Assembly: GCA_012845835.1 (NCBI GenBank)
Contig: JABAKD010000021.1
Coordinates: 11,643,199 to 11,707,198, forward strand
DNA from: Undaria pinnatifida
Lineage: Eukaryota; Sar; Phaeophyceae; Laminariales; Alariaceae
Reading direction: 5' to 3'
Length of the DNA: 64,000 bases
In this document: positions 1-9,800 of the stretch, in pieces
Layout of the letters: each line of letters starts with the position of its first letter
How positions within the stretch are numbered: position 1 is the stretch's first letter
Notes under the pieces: model-generated
The model's input: only the letters and a program-made list of their open reading frames with translations
Told to the model about the DNA's origin: nothing
Databases searched by the model: none
Program-made: the position numbers and the translations under genes

Positions 1-186
1 GGCGTGTGTCCGAATTTGCGTTGCAAAGGAGCTGTGTGTGCCGCACGCGAGCAGGCGGCAATGTCGATTTTTGTGCTGCATGGAACCTCTTCCGATTGTG
101 GTCGCCTTTGATACAATCGCGCTCGTCAGTGTAATTGGTTGCTGCGTACATGGTTCCTTCCGCCATGGGGTCAAACGAGTTATTAT

Positions 187-290
187 AAGCGTTTAAAATA
201 CACTACAGCTGCTGTGAGATCGAAGGTTTCGTCGAAACTCATATTTTGCACGCTGTGTATGATACTCAACGATCGCTTTATGTAATGTAT
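187..290 (+). repeat. R1-family fragment (TIR portion only)
   Basis: The stretch resembles the first ~100 bases of the terminal inverted repeat of the element at 31,012-34,399, with the shared core AAATACACT...GTGAGATCGAAG and the following CGTCGAAACTCAT. It is more diverged than the other copies. No partner repeat is visible nearby, so it is read as an orphan end. Confidence 0.7.
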
Positions 291-417
291 GTACATACAT
301 CGTACTGCAATGGTTTTCTTTTTAGCCCGCCTCCAAGTACTGGTAGTTAAAAGGCGAAAAGTAGTTGAAAATATAAGGCTGTGTGCACTCGTCCTGTTAC
401 GTGTTGCTACTGCAATA

Positions 418-600
418 GCGGTGATAGGCGGGCGGGCAGGCGGGCGGGTGGGTGGGTCGGTGGGCTGGGTGGATGGCTTGGTGGGTGAGTGGATCGTTAA
501 GTGGGTGTGTCGGTGGATGAGTGGGTGCGTGCGTGGATGGCTGGGTGGGTGGGCAGGCGTGTTAGTTTTAGATGGGTGGATGGGTGAGTAAGCTTGTTGG
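418..600. repeat. GGGT/GGTG-rich simple repeat
   Basis: Degenerate GGGT/GGCG tetramers on the + strand. Open frames across it on both strands (Pro/Thr/His-rich or Gly/Trp/Val-rich) come from the repeat and are not coding. Confidence 0.85.
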
Positions 601-897
601 TGGCGGTTGGGTGGTTGCACCCGCCCTCAAATAGACTGCCCGACAGCCCGAGCATTCGATCGCGGCTGCATCGATAGAGCGCGTGCGTAAGGGCGAGAGC
701 CCGAACGAAGGACGGCGTGAGGCCGAAGGTCGCGACGCGGAGGAGAGCGTGTACCAGTCGGTAGAGCTGGTGGCAGGGGTGTGGTTGTCCGTGGTTTTTT
801 TAAGGGGGTCGTGGTTAGCTAGCCCTGGGATAGGGTGGTGGTGGTGGAAATCGTAATAGTGTTGGTGATCGCGGAGGTGACAATGATTGAGAGGATA
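601..897. other. Spacer, nothing recognised
   Basis: Mixed-composition DNA without a credible open frame, splice pattern or repeat match inside the window. Confidence 0.6.
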
Positions 898-1120
898 AGG
901 AGGATGATGATACGATGATGATGATGATGATGATGATGCCGATGACTAGAGGATGATGACGATGATGACGATGATGACGATGATGATGATGGTGACAATG
1001 CTCTGGCTGATGACGGCGATGATCACGATGACGGCGATGGTTGTTCTGTTGATGACGGTGACGAAGATGATTATGATGCTGATGATATCGATGACGATGA
1101 CAATGATCGCGTTGTTTGGG
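898..1120. repeat. GAT/ATG trinucleotide repeat
   Basis: Interrupted (GAT)n with GAC and GGT variants. The Met/Thr-rich and His/Ile-rich open frames over it are repeat artefacts. Confidence 0.9.
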
Positions 1121-1204
1121 CAGACGATGAATCCAGCTAACAACCACATGTTGGCCACTACCCAACGCTAAACGGTGTCGTCGTGGTTTTCTCTACGGGA
1201 CGCC

Positions 1205-1570
1205 CCTAGTTTTTTCGTGCCGTTTTTGGGGTACGTACTCGTCTACCACAGGTTTTCATTCGGTGTGCGACGTGTTTCACCTAGAGTTTTCGTACCGTGC
1301 AGTTTTGGAATTGCATGCTCGTATGGTGCAGGCATTCAATTGTGGGACGCTTGCCGCCCCGAGGTTTCGCGCCGCTTGCAGGTTGGAATTTCTATGCTCG
1401 TCCAGTCATTATAGTTCGTTGTGGCGCGCGTGCCACCCGGTTTTTTCTCGTAGCTGTCGCTTTGTGAATTGCATTGAAAGTAGTTAATGGCGCACGGTGT
1501 GCCATGTAGATTTTTCGTGCGGCTGTAGCGTTGGAATGACATACTCTCGTACGGGCATTCGTTTAGGTTG
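1205..1570 (+). repeat. Diverged ~75-80 bp tandem repeat, about five units
   Basis: A phrase like TTTTTCGTGC-CG followed by a TTGG and a GCTCGT...GGCATTC block recurs near 1,209, 1,283, 1,362, 1,440 and 1,510. Units are strongly diverged, suggesting an old array. Confidence 0.65.
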
Positions 1571-1984
1571 GGGTGGATCCGTGTGTCTTATCAGTACAAG
1601 TCTAGTCAATATCGCAACTAATCTGGTGCAAGCTGAACGACCCCATGCGTAGTTACGGGTAGCAAGTACATCGGAGATGAAAAGTAATGCAAACGACGAT
1701 GTTTTTGGGCTGTACCGCAGTTTTTTTTTTCGGTATGGCTGCAAGTGCCCGTCGTGAGCGGCTAAAGAGCGAATCGAATTGTAGTATTCGATTATTCGTT
1801 GCACCTGGTATACGTCGAGCATCAGCTTATCGAACGGGAGTTGTGGTACGCGTTTTTATTATACAGAATAAAACGCCCTTGATTGTCAACGTACACAGGG
1901 GAGACACCAGTGTGGAACTGGTGTAGCTGGAGCTGAGCAGCTTCGTAGCGCCATGAGTTCACGGAGCAGGTCTTTTTAACGGTC
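1571..1984. other. Spacer, nothing recognised
   Basis: No coding signal or repeat family identified. It holds a T-run near 1,720-1,729. Confidence 0.5.
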
Positions 1985-2190
1985 GCCAACCATTCGATGC
2001 GAATCGACGAGGGAAGGACTAGCTGGAATCTTGCCGTCCCGCGATAAAAACGAAGGCGCATACCGTAGTGGAGAGCGGGGGAGAGAGTCTGCATAGTGAC
2101 CCCGGATCTGAGTTACCGCAAGGGAAGAAGGAGAAAGGAAAAGTGTGTTAAGATAATAGCAAGGATGAGCCAGAAAACAAACCAACTTGT
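1985..2190 (+). repeat. S1 SINE-like repeat, 3' part
   Basis: Matches the body of the fuller S1 copy at 42,758-43,095 and the copy at 62,846-63,060. Shared blocks are CGACGAGGGAAG, the GTGACCCCGGATCTGAGTTAC phrase (2,098-2,117) and the purine-rich GGAGAAAGGAAA end. The tRNA-like head is absent, as expected of a 5'-truncated copy. Confidence 0.8.
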
Positions 2191-2242
2191 GTGTGTTGGT
2201 GGTGGGCAGCGGTCGATGTATATATTTCGGCTTTCGCGCATC

Positions 2243-2352
2243 GTAACGAGTAACATGTTATGATACCAGGTAGGTAATGTGTATAATGCATAGTAACGAG
2301 TAATATGACTAACAAATATGTTTTGATACCAGGTAGGTCATGTGTATAATGC
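2243..2352 (+). repeat. Tandem duplication, ~55-60 bp unit
   Basis: Two adjacent units each read TAACGAGTAA...GATACCAGGTAGGT...TGTGTATAATGC. The unit carries the TACCAGGTA motif that recurs through the window. Confidence 0.8.
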
Positions 2353-2469
2353 GTATCATGTTCCCCTTACGGAAGCGCAGTTTTTGAGTGTATAGCGCTA
2401 TTGAGTGACACGGCAAGTTCTATATACCCCGGCAGCAGCAGTGGTGGCTGTAGTAGTAGCAGACGTGAT

Positions 2470-2715
2470 ATTATAAGAGTTCGAATCCCCCCGAGTGCAT
2501 ACTCGTGTAAATTCGCGGGGACTTTTTCTTGAGCACAACTTGACTTGCGGAAAGCGCGAGAGCGTGGGTTAGCAACACTCGATGAAAAATCGACGAGCAG
2601 TGGGATTGCTGAACCTTATGCGCGATGAAAGTTGAAGGCAAGAACCGGGGGGAAGGGACGACACCTGCGACCACGGCTTGCCCAGGAGCTAAAAAGTAGA
2701 TGTGTGTGAGAAAAT
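2470..2715 (+). repeat. S2 SINE-like repeat, partial
   Basis: Shares GAGTTCGAATCCCC (a B-box-like segment), GAGTGCATACTCGT, GACTTGCGGAAAGCGCGAGAG and CACTCGATGAAAAATCGACG with the copies at 46,118, 47,377 and 48,130. It ends in an A-rich tail (AAAATAAAATAAATA). The A-box half of the head is missing. Confidence 0.85.
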
Positions 2716-2988
2716 AAAATAAATAGCTGATGTGATACTACATAGCAGCAAGTACTACGGAGAACCCACTGTTAGCAGGATGAAGTATGAAACAAAAAAG
2801 GGGGCAAAAAGGCACCCGTCTTTGCTTAATACCTGGTAGCGTTTGACTCAAGTTTATTTCGTCGGCTGGTCTTACCAGGCATACATAGCCTCAATCGAAC
2901 ACAGTCGTAGCGTGGGAGAGCTTGCCTGAAAGGTGGCGATGCTTTCTTTTTGTGTTTGTAATTTCATCCTGTTAACAGTGGGTCTACT

Positions 2989-3106
2989 AGGATAGTAGTA
3001 GTAGTAGTGGTAGCAGTGGTAATACTAGTAGTGGTAGTATTAGTAATAGTAGTAGTGGTAGTGGTAGTCGTAGTGGTAGTAGTAGTAGTAGTAGCGGTGG
3101 TAGTAC

Positions 3107-3164
<58 letters not shown>

Positions 3165-3312
3165 GGTAGTAGTAGTGGTAGTGGTAGTGGTAGTAGTGGT
3201 AGTGGTAGTGGTAGTGGTAGTGGTAGTGGTAGTGGTAGTGGTAGTGGTAGTGGTGGTAGTGGTGGTAGTGGTGGTGGTAGTGGTAGTGGTAGTGGTAGTG
3301 GTAGTGGTAGTG

Positions 3313-3364
<52 letters not shown>
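2989..3364. repeat. GTA/GGTAGT microsatellite, ~375 bp
   Basis: Nearly pure (GTA)n mixed with (GGTAGT)n. It opens all frames on both strands (poly-Val, poly-Thr, poly-Leu/Pro, Tyr/His), none of which is a gene. Confidence 0.97.
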
Positions 3365-3594
3365 AGATGGAAATTTGCCTGAAGACCCATCTGCGTCGCT
3401 TCTCATCGCGTTGCCATATGATGATCGCTTGAGTCCTAATATACACACTTCGATGATATATATATATGTAATTGAGTCTGTTGATAGCCGCCCTGGCCGT
3501 ACTCTTGGTAGCGCAGTCTCATGTCACAGGTAGAATATACCGGTAGACGAAGGGCTTGGATAGGCTTACGTTCAACCAAAAAAGGCTGAAAGCC

Positions 3595-3735
3595 AAGCAT
3601 TGCGAATGCAATGTAGTCAAATCGACACACGATGTGTATGAAAATACGTGAAAGTGTGGTGAGCTTGAGCTTTATTTTTCCCCACCCGCCAGAAGATGAA
3701 AAAATTAAAACAAAATGAAATCGAAAGTCAAGCAT
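3595..3735 (+). repeat. R2 repeat copy 1
   Basis: Shares AATCGACACACGA, AAGTGTGGTGAGCT and GCTTTATTTTTCCCC with copies at 4,070 and 33,782. It continues into an A-rich stretch and a GAAATCGAAAGTC phrase that also appears near 16,170. Confidence 0.8.
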
Positions 3736-4069
3736 AGTAATAATCACTAACGGGAGCACCCGGGTCATCATCACTCAAAAACGGGTACGATTTGTGTTGG
3801 CCAATCGTGTCGTTTGTGGGGTACGGTTTTACTTTATTTTGAAGGGTGTACTCGTTTTTGAGAGAAAACGGACCGGGTGGAGCCGTTTCTGGTCATTTAT
3901 CTTACTATGTAGCTGTTAGGTTTTGTTATAGAGTAGGTTCTGATTGGTATCGTCCCTCGCAAAATACCTAACCGGTAGTATTTAATAGTTGCGGTATCCG
4001 TATACAATTATAGCTTGCGCTGCCGGGGTTGTAACGAAGACCACTCATAGGGACAGCTCACGCTATCAC
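3736..4069. other. Spacer, nothing recognised
   Basis: AT-richer DNA between two R2 copies; no coding signal seen. Confidence 0.5.
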
Positions 4070-4215
4070 TACAGTGGGATCCGAAGGGTGCGCCAGCTAG
4101 CGTTGGGTTGCGAAAGCAACTGAGTTGAATCGACACACGACGCGTATGAAAATACGTGGAAGTGTGGTGAGCTTAAGCTTTATTTTTTCCCATCCGCCGG
4201 AGGAAGTTGCTGTAT
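4070..4215 (+). repeat. R2 repeat copy 2
   Basis: Begins with GTGGGATCCGAAGGGTGCG and includes GCTAGCGTTGGG, AATCGACACACGACGCG and a GCTTTATTTTTTCCC end. It is the closest relative of the copy at 33,782-33,925. Confidence 0.85.
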
Positions 4216-4349
4216 TTTTCAAGCGGCCGCCGCGTAATTTTTTTCCCTTTGCCGCGGCTGTTGAATTCACCCTGAAAACATACATAGGGCTCATACTACA
4301 TTCGAAGGATAGATGGTACATCCGTAAAAACGAGCGGCCGGTGTATCAC

Positions 4350-4412
4350 GCAGCTTGCAAATATAACTATCGACCCTAAATTTGTCGAACTCACAGCTGA
4401 CGTATTTGAAAT
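4350..4412 (-). repeat. R3 repeat, inverted copy
   Basis: Its reverse complement (ACGTCAGC, GTGAGTTCGAC, TTTGCAAGCTG) matches the + copies at 28,968 and 39,052. The family resembles R1 ends in layout and may be a related transposon terminus. Confidence 0.6.
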
Positions 4413-6040
4413 AGTTTTCTAGAAATAATAGCCTCTCACAACTACGAAATAATTCCAAGTAGTTGATCAAAAAAAAAAAAACGTGCGTGCGTGCGTGCGT
4501 GCGGTGCTACAAGGGGTTAGGTTGCCGTCCGACACCCCCCCTTAACGGCCGTGCTTTGACATTTTTGATGTAAGTGTAATCATAACGTCGTCCGTTTTCG
4601 ACATATCTGACCGGCTGTATTTTATGTTGCGTGTATTTTGACATATTTGATTGATGCGAATTCGTTGGTACTGGAATAACGTCGTTGTGTATTGGGCGCG
4701 TGTATGTGGTTGGTGTGAGTAAAACGGGCTTTTTTTCATTTTCGGGCATAATACCTGATTTTGATTTTAATGTAGCGTCGTTATATTCGGGTATCATATC
4801 GCGAAAACACCGGGAGAGAAAATTTTGCAATTTGTTCAAAATTTGGCATTTCAAAGTCTCGAAATTTCGCCCCCCCTAGCATATATATGCGCCCTTCGCC
4901 GGCAGCTTTCTCGCCCAGTTTTTATCGTCCGCACATGGCTGTTATTATACTAAATCACGAGCTATTTTTAGCGTAAAATATATCCGGTGATGTGGAATAG
5001 AATACATTATTCTTGCAGCTTGCATGCCCCCCCCCCCCCGCCGTTATTGCAAGTCAAGACCTGCAATGCCTCAGACCGGCAAGTTCTTATTTAGGAAGCT
5101 TCAGATCCATTTGTTTTCTGGTTCCGGGTTTCTTAATTTTGAGTTCTGATTCTTGTAGCGTTCGTAATTTCTGTCTTTTTTTTTGTTCCTGTTTGTTGTT
5201 TTTGCTTGATTGGGTGTATCAGGTACGCATTTTCGGCGATTTGTTTTGTTGCCCGCAAGTGAAGAACGAGCTTGGGTTTGCCCGTCCATCCAAGCAAGTC
5301 AGCACCGAGCGGCAGACACTTTCTTTCAGAAGCGTTATGGCTCTTTCGTTTCTGATTTCTGATCATTGAGTGTTTTGATTGTTTATTTTTTCATGTTTCA
5401 ATTCTGGGTTCAGTGTATTTTCGGCGACCTGAAGTTGAAGCCGGGCTTGCCTGTCCATCCGCGTGACCCACATATGATATAGCGGTGGTCATGCTTTTTG
5501 CCAAGCGTTCTGTTTTTGTGATTCCTGATCCTGACGTCCGATATTCAGTTCGGCTTTCGTTCGGACGGTTTAGCACCCGTAATCGCTGTCGCCGATTTGA
5601 GTAATGTGTTTGCTTCTTTTGCCCATTTTTTTCCTTCCGAATGGAAAGTATCCTCCCAAGTTCGCGTGAGGTCGTACAGCTTGACCGATGAGTCATCGAG
5701 ATATGCGTTTTGTTTTTTCAAGTCTCAAGCGATATCCGCTTTTTTTTTTCGATTAGTCGTGTTATTCTTGCTCGTGTGTGTGTTTTGTTCGTGAAGACGG
5801 TCAACGCCTCGAATATGGGTTTCATGGACAAGCTCTCCTCGCCAAAAACTGTGCACCTTGTGGTGGTTCTTGACACGAAAAACTGTACACCCTGTGGTGT
5901 TTCTCAACAACAGACGCATACAAGACAATAGAGGCCTGTGTGCATCCCACTCCAGCAATGAACAGGCCTTGTTGCCGAAGAAAATAAACGTGACCTGGAG
6001 CTTGGCGCTTTTCCTTGACGCGTGTAAATCACCTAAGACC
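4413..6040. other. Upstream spacer of gene 1, no exon proven
   Basis: Holds a short (CGTG)n tract at 4,484-4,502, a C-run near 5,027-5,039 and T-rich DNA. The missing first exon(s) of the E2-like gene should lie here or be absorbed in the candidate exon at 6,041. I could not pick out a start codon or promoter with confidence. Confidence 0.4.
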
Positions 6041-6103
6041 ATGGTCTTATCTTTCGGAGATCCAGAGTGGGTGATCGAAATATCCCGCCCCGCCCTTTCG
6101 CCG
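6041..6103 (+). CDS. Candidate upstream exon of gene 1 (E2 fold, first half)
   Basis: Frame 2 reads MVLSFGDPEWVIEISRPALS then PT. The spacing from Trp through I-S-x-P-x-x-S-P copies the E2-family strand pattern W-x-x-x-I-x-G-P-x-x-S-P-Y-E. That is exactly the piece missing in front of the exon at 6,379, which begins E-I-G-K where E2 proteins have E-G-G-x. The family pattern is established knowledge; the link is inference. No good donor site follows directly (GTTTCC at ~6,098 and GTCCTA at ~6,147 are both weak), so exon ends are open and chance similarity remains possible. Confidence 0.35.
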
Positions 6104-6378
6104 ACGTTTCCGCCAGGCAAAGCCGCCGAGCGCTGTAGCAACCAACCTGTCCTACCCCCTCACTCCCCTCCTCCCGTATCAATATTTTCGTAAACGCCCC
6201 CCCTCCTCTCCCCACTCCCTCCCGTATTTTGCCTTCCACGCCACCCTCTCCAATTAACCCCACCTCCCCTCCACACGAACGCGTTCCACGTCACCCCCCC
6301 CAATTAACGCCGCCCCGCCCCCCCACCCCTTTCCAAACGAACGCCTTCCATGTTTTCTTGCACGGCGATGGATTACAG

Positions 6379-6890
6379 GAGATTGGCAAGGTGTCGTTTC
6401 GCGCTCATTTTCCCCGAGACTACCCGATGACGCCGCCCACGCTGCTGCTTACCGATGAGCTGGTGCACCCAAACTGGGAGTTTCCGGCGAGGGGTTTGCA
6501 GATACCTAGCCTTACGAAAGAGGGGTGGGACCCGACGATGACCATTCCGAAGGTGACGAAGACGCCGTTTGGACCTTTTTGTTTCGTTTTTTGTGTTTGT
6601 GTTTTGTGATTTTTTTTTTGCGTTTTCGTCGAGTACCATTTAGACGTCGTTTCGATCTTTCTGTTCTTTTTGTTCTTGTGAAATTTACGTTGTATTGCCT
6701 TTTGTATTTTTGCTTGTTCTGCGTTAATGCTGTAATGCTGGCAAAACTTTGGACTGACGGGAAAACCCTCTCTCGTCTTGATACTACCTGTTGAGCGACC
6801 CTTGAAAAATATCCCCCAATTCCTCCCCGCCGCCAGATGCTTCTTTACCTGCGGGATATTATCAAGCGCCCGGACGTGTCCGCGCTAGGC
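6379..6890 (+). other. E2 (UBC)-like domain of gene 1, catalytic Cys absent
   Basis: Two exons (6379-6552 and from 6837) join in phase 0 across a 284-base intron. The translation carries FRAHFPRDYPMTPPTLLLT, then LVHPN, then LTKEGWDPTMTI, then MLLYLRDIIKRPD. These correspond to the E2 signatures F-P-x-D-Y-P-x-x-P-P, H-P-N, W-x-P-x-x-T-I and the following helix. In active E2s the residue three after the Gly that precedes the active loop is Cys (G-x-I-C-L). Here G-L-Q-I-P-S-L places Ile or Pro there and no Cys is nearby, so the domain is UEV-like. It could bind ubiquitin or an E2 partner without forming a thioester; that role is inferred. Confidence 0.75.
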
Positions 6891-9800
6891 CTTATGTGGA
6901 GAGAAGGCGCAGGACCTCTCGTAGACGGGGGCGCCTCCCTCTCCTCCTTAGGCTTGCAAGCGGACACCGCACCGGCAGCAACGGCCGAAGCCGCGGTGGC
7001 GGCGGCAGCAGCAGCGTCCGCCGCAGCGGCAGCAGCCAATAGTAACAGCGATCACTCCCCGACAACAGATGCTTGGGGGTTCGAGCGAGCTCCGTCTGGG
7101 TCAGGATCTGGGTCGGGGTCGGACGCGGCACGGCGACGGGCCGGAGATACCGGGGGGAAACCCGGAGCGGGGTTGGGAGTTGTGGCTGGAGCGGGCATGG
7201 AGGCGGCAGCGGCCGCGGGCGCGGCTGCTACCGCGGCAGGGTGGACAGCCGCGAGAAAAGGAATCGACGGAGAGCTGGCCCTCTTGTACCTCCTCGACAC
7301 GAATGCGTTCCGAACCCTCGTCTTGCGACACCAGCACCATATCGGGCAGGCCTCGCAAGCGCTGGCTGCGGCGGCAGCGGCGGCGGCTGCGCCGCCACCG
7401 TTGCCACCAATCAGTAAAGGTTTCCCCGGTAACCCCACGAGCGGTGGCGGTGGCGGCGGTGGCGGGGCTAGCGCTAGTGGTGGCGGGGGCGGAGGCAGGA
7501 GGAACGGCCGCGCCAGCATGGGCGGTGGCGGTGGAGCCGGCGGGGGAAGCGGTGGGGGGAAGTCTTTTGGAGCGCGGCGGATGAAGTCTGTCGGTGCTCT
7601 GCACGGCCTCGGGAACTTCGTCACGCGGAAAGTAACCGGTGGGAAAAAATTTCAGGGTGGGAGTGATGGGGGTGACAGTGATGCCGGCGACGGCGGTGGC
7701 GGTGGTCGCTCGGGAGGAGGCAAGAAGAAGAACGGAGGCGGTGGTGGGGGTGGGGGGGGTTACGGCGAGCTGTCGGTGGGGAAGATGGCCGAGCTGCGGC
7801 AGCAACGAGCGGCGGCCGGTCTTGGCGGTGGGGGCGGTGCTGGCCTAGGAGTAGGAGTTGGCGGTGGTCCTATGGCTGGCGGCGGTCCGATGTCGGGCGG
7901 CGGGTCGTTCGGTAACAGCCCGTACGGCACGGGTTCGTTTGGAGGCGGTGGAGGGGGGGGGGGGGTCGGTGGGCGACAGCCCCGGGGTTCCGACGATGAT
8001 TGGACCGTCTCCCACGGCACGGCGACACGTGGCTCGGCAAGATAGCTGGGGCAGCGCGAGCAACGTGAGCAACGGGAGCCGTAAGGTGAGAGAGGGATGT
8101 ACCTATTCATTTATTGAGGTTTGAAACGATGAAAGCTTGGTCGAGAGGCGTTGGTTTATGTATACCTGTGGCGGGTATACCCGCTCGTCGCGTTGTCTTA
8201 TATGCTTGTCTATTTGTTCGACTCAATAATCCGTTGTTCATTTATTAAATAATGGTACTCTCGGCGGAGTTTCGTGATGATCATTGATCTTGTTAGAATT
8301 TTCGTCACGCAGTTCGACACCACTTTGATTCGTGTGTCGTAGCGCGCAAGCTCGACGCCTTTCCCGTCGCCCCCAACCGCGTCCTCGCCGTTATCTCTGC
8401 CTCTGCGCGGCAGGCCGGTGTCGACGGAATCCCGATCGTGAACGACGTCAAGGCCCGGAAAGTGCTCGGGCTCCCCCAGGTCGGAGGCACCAGCGTGGGC
8501 GGCGGTGGTGGTGGTACTACCCCTTCCGCTCAGGCCGCCGGCGGCGGCCGCGCTTCGGCGCCCTTCCCTCGAAGAACCCCCAGCAAAACCCCCCCCGCGC
8601 TGCCCCCCCCACAGCCAAAACACGGCCGGAGTCATTCAGACCTCCCTGATTTTTCGTCTTCTACTGCGGAAAGACCAGGGTCTGCTGGATCGGCGGTGAC
8701 GGATTCGTCGGTGGCACGTTCGGCGGTGGCGCATTCGGTGGTGGCAGAATCGACGGCGAGGTCGGGGGGGGGCAGGGGAGGGCCGGATTTCCACCACTCA
8801 GACTTATCCTCCTCCATTCCATCGTCGTTGATGCCCCTGAACTCGGGGCCTTCCAGCAGGGGCGCTGGTCCTACCCTTGCACCCGTTAGCCCTGCGCTGT
8901 CGAGCGGAAGTTCTAGCTACACTGGCGACGGTGGCGGCGGAAGCGGCGGCGGCGGTGATGGGGGTGACGGGTTATACCCGGGAAGCAGGAACGGTGGCCG
9001 TGGACGCGGTGGCGGTGATCTCGCTAATGGTGGACGGGTAGGAGGCGGAGTTGGCGGTGGTGGAGGCGGGGTCGCGACCGGGGGTGGGGGCGGAGCTAGG
9101 GGCCACCCGAAGGCGCATCTTCCTCCTCGGGATGGTATGTCGAGGGCTGCCGCGCGAGCCGCCCGCGACGAGGCGGATAAGTTAGCGGCGCTTCGCCATT
9201 TTGCCGCGGAGGCGAAGTTGGAGACGGACGCTACCCGGGCGAGCAACGCTGCCAGCAGGGATTCCCATGCGGGGCGACGCGGCTCGACGGGTGGAGGGGG
9301 TGGGCACAACGCTTTGGCTAACGGTGGGGGTGGCGGAACGTCGTTCTTTGAGGACGAGGAAGCGGCGTCGATGATGAACAGGTTAGACCCGCCGATTTTG
9401 CCTTCGGGGGAAGCGCTGGTGGAAGGCTCGAAAGCGTGGAAGGTGCTGGGGCCTAGCGAAGGCGCCGCGCCTGCCCCTAGGCTGCAGCAGCAGCAGCGGG
9501 AGTTGCAGCAGCAGCAGCACCAGTACCAGCAGCAGCACCAGCAGCGGTCTGCGTCGGCGCGGTCTTCGCTGTCTGCGCTGCCGAGCTCTTTGGTCGCGAC
9601 GTCGGCGTCGTTCGACAGCGGCGACAGCCAACCTCAGTACCACCTTCGAAGGGCTTCGCCCAACCCCCCGCCACCGGACGTCCCGCGATTGGTGATGGGG
9701 GGTAGCGGTAGCGGCAGCAGTGGTGGTCGCAGCGGTGGTGGTAGCGGTGGCGGTGCGGGACCAAGAGGAGACGATGGTGATGGCAGCGATGGAGGGGGGG

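Noticed and set aside
183-620. Pro/Thr/His-rich minus-strand open frame
   Set aside because: Driven by the GGGT repeat and an R1 fragment.
2964-3448. Long open frames on both strands over the GTA repeat
   Set aside because: Poly-Thr, poly-Val, poly-Leu/Pro and Tyr/His frames all come from one microsatellite; no unique sequence supports a protein.
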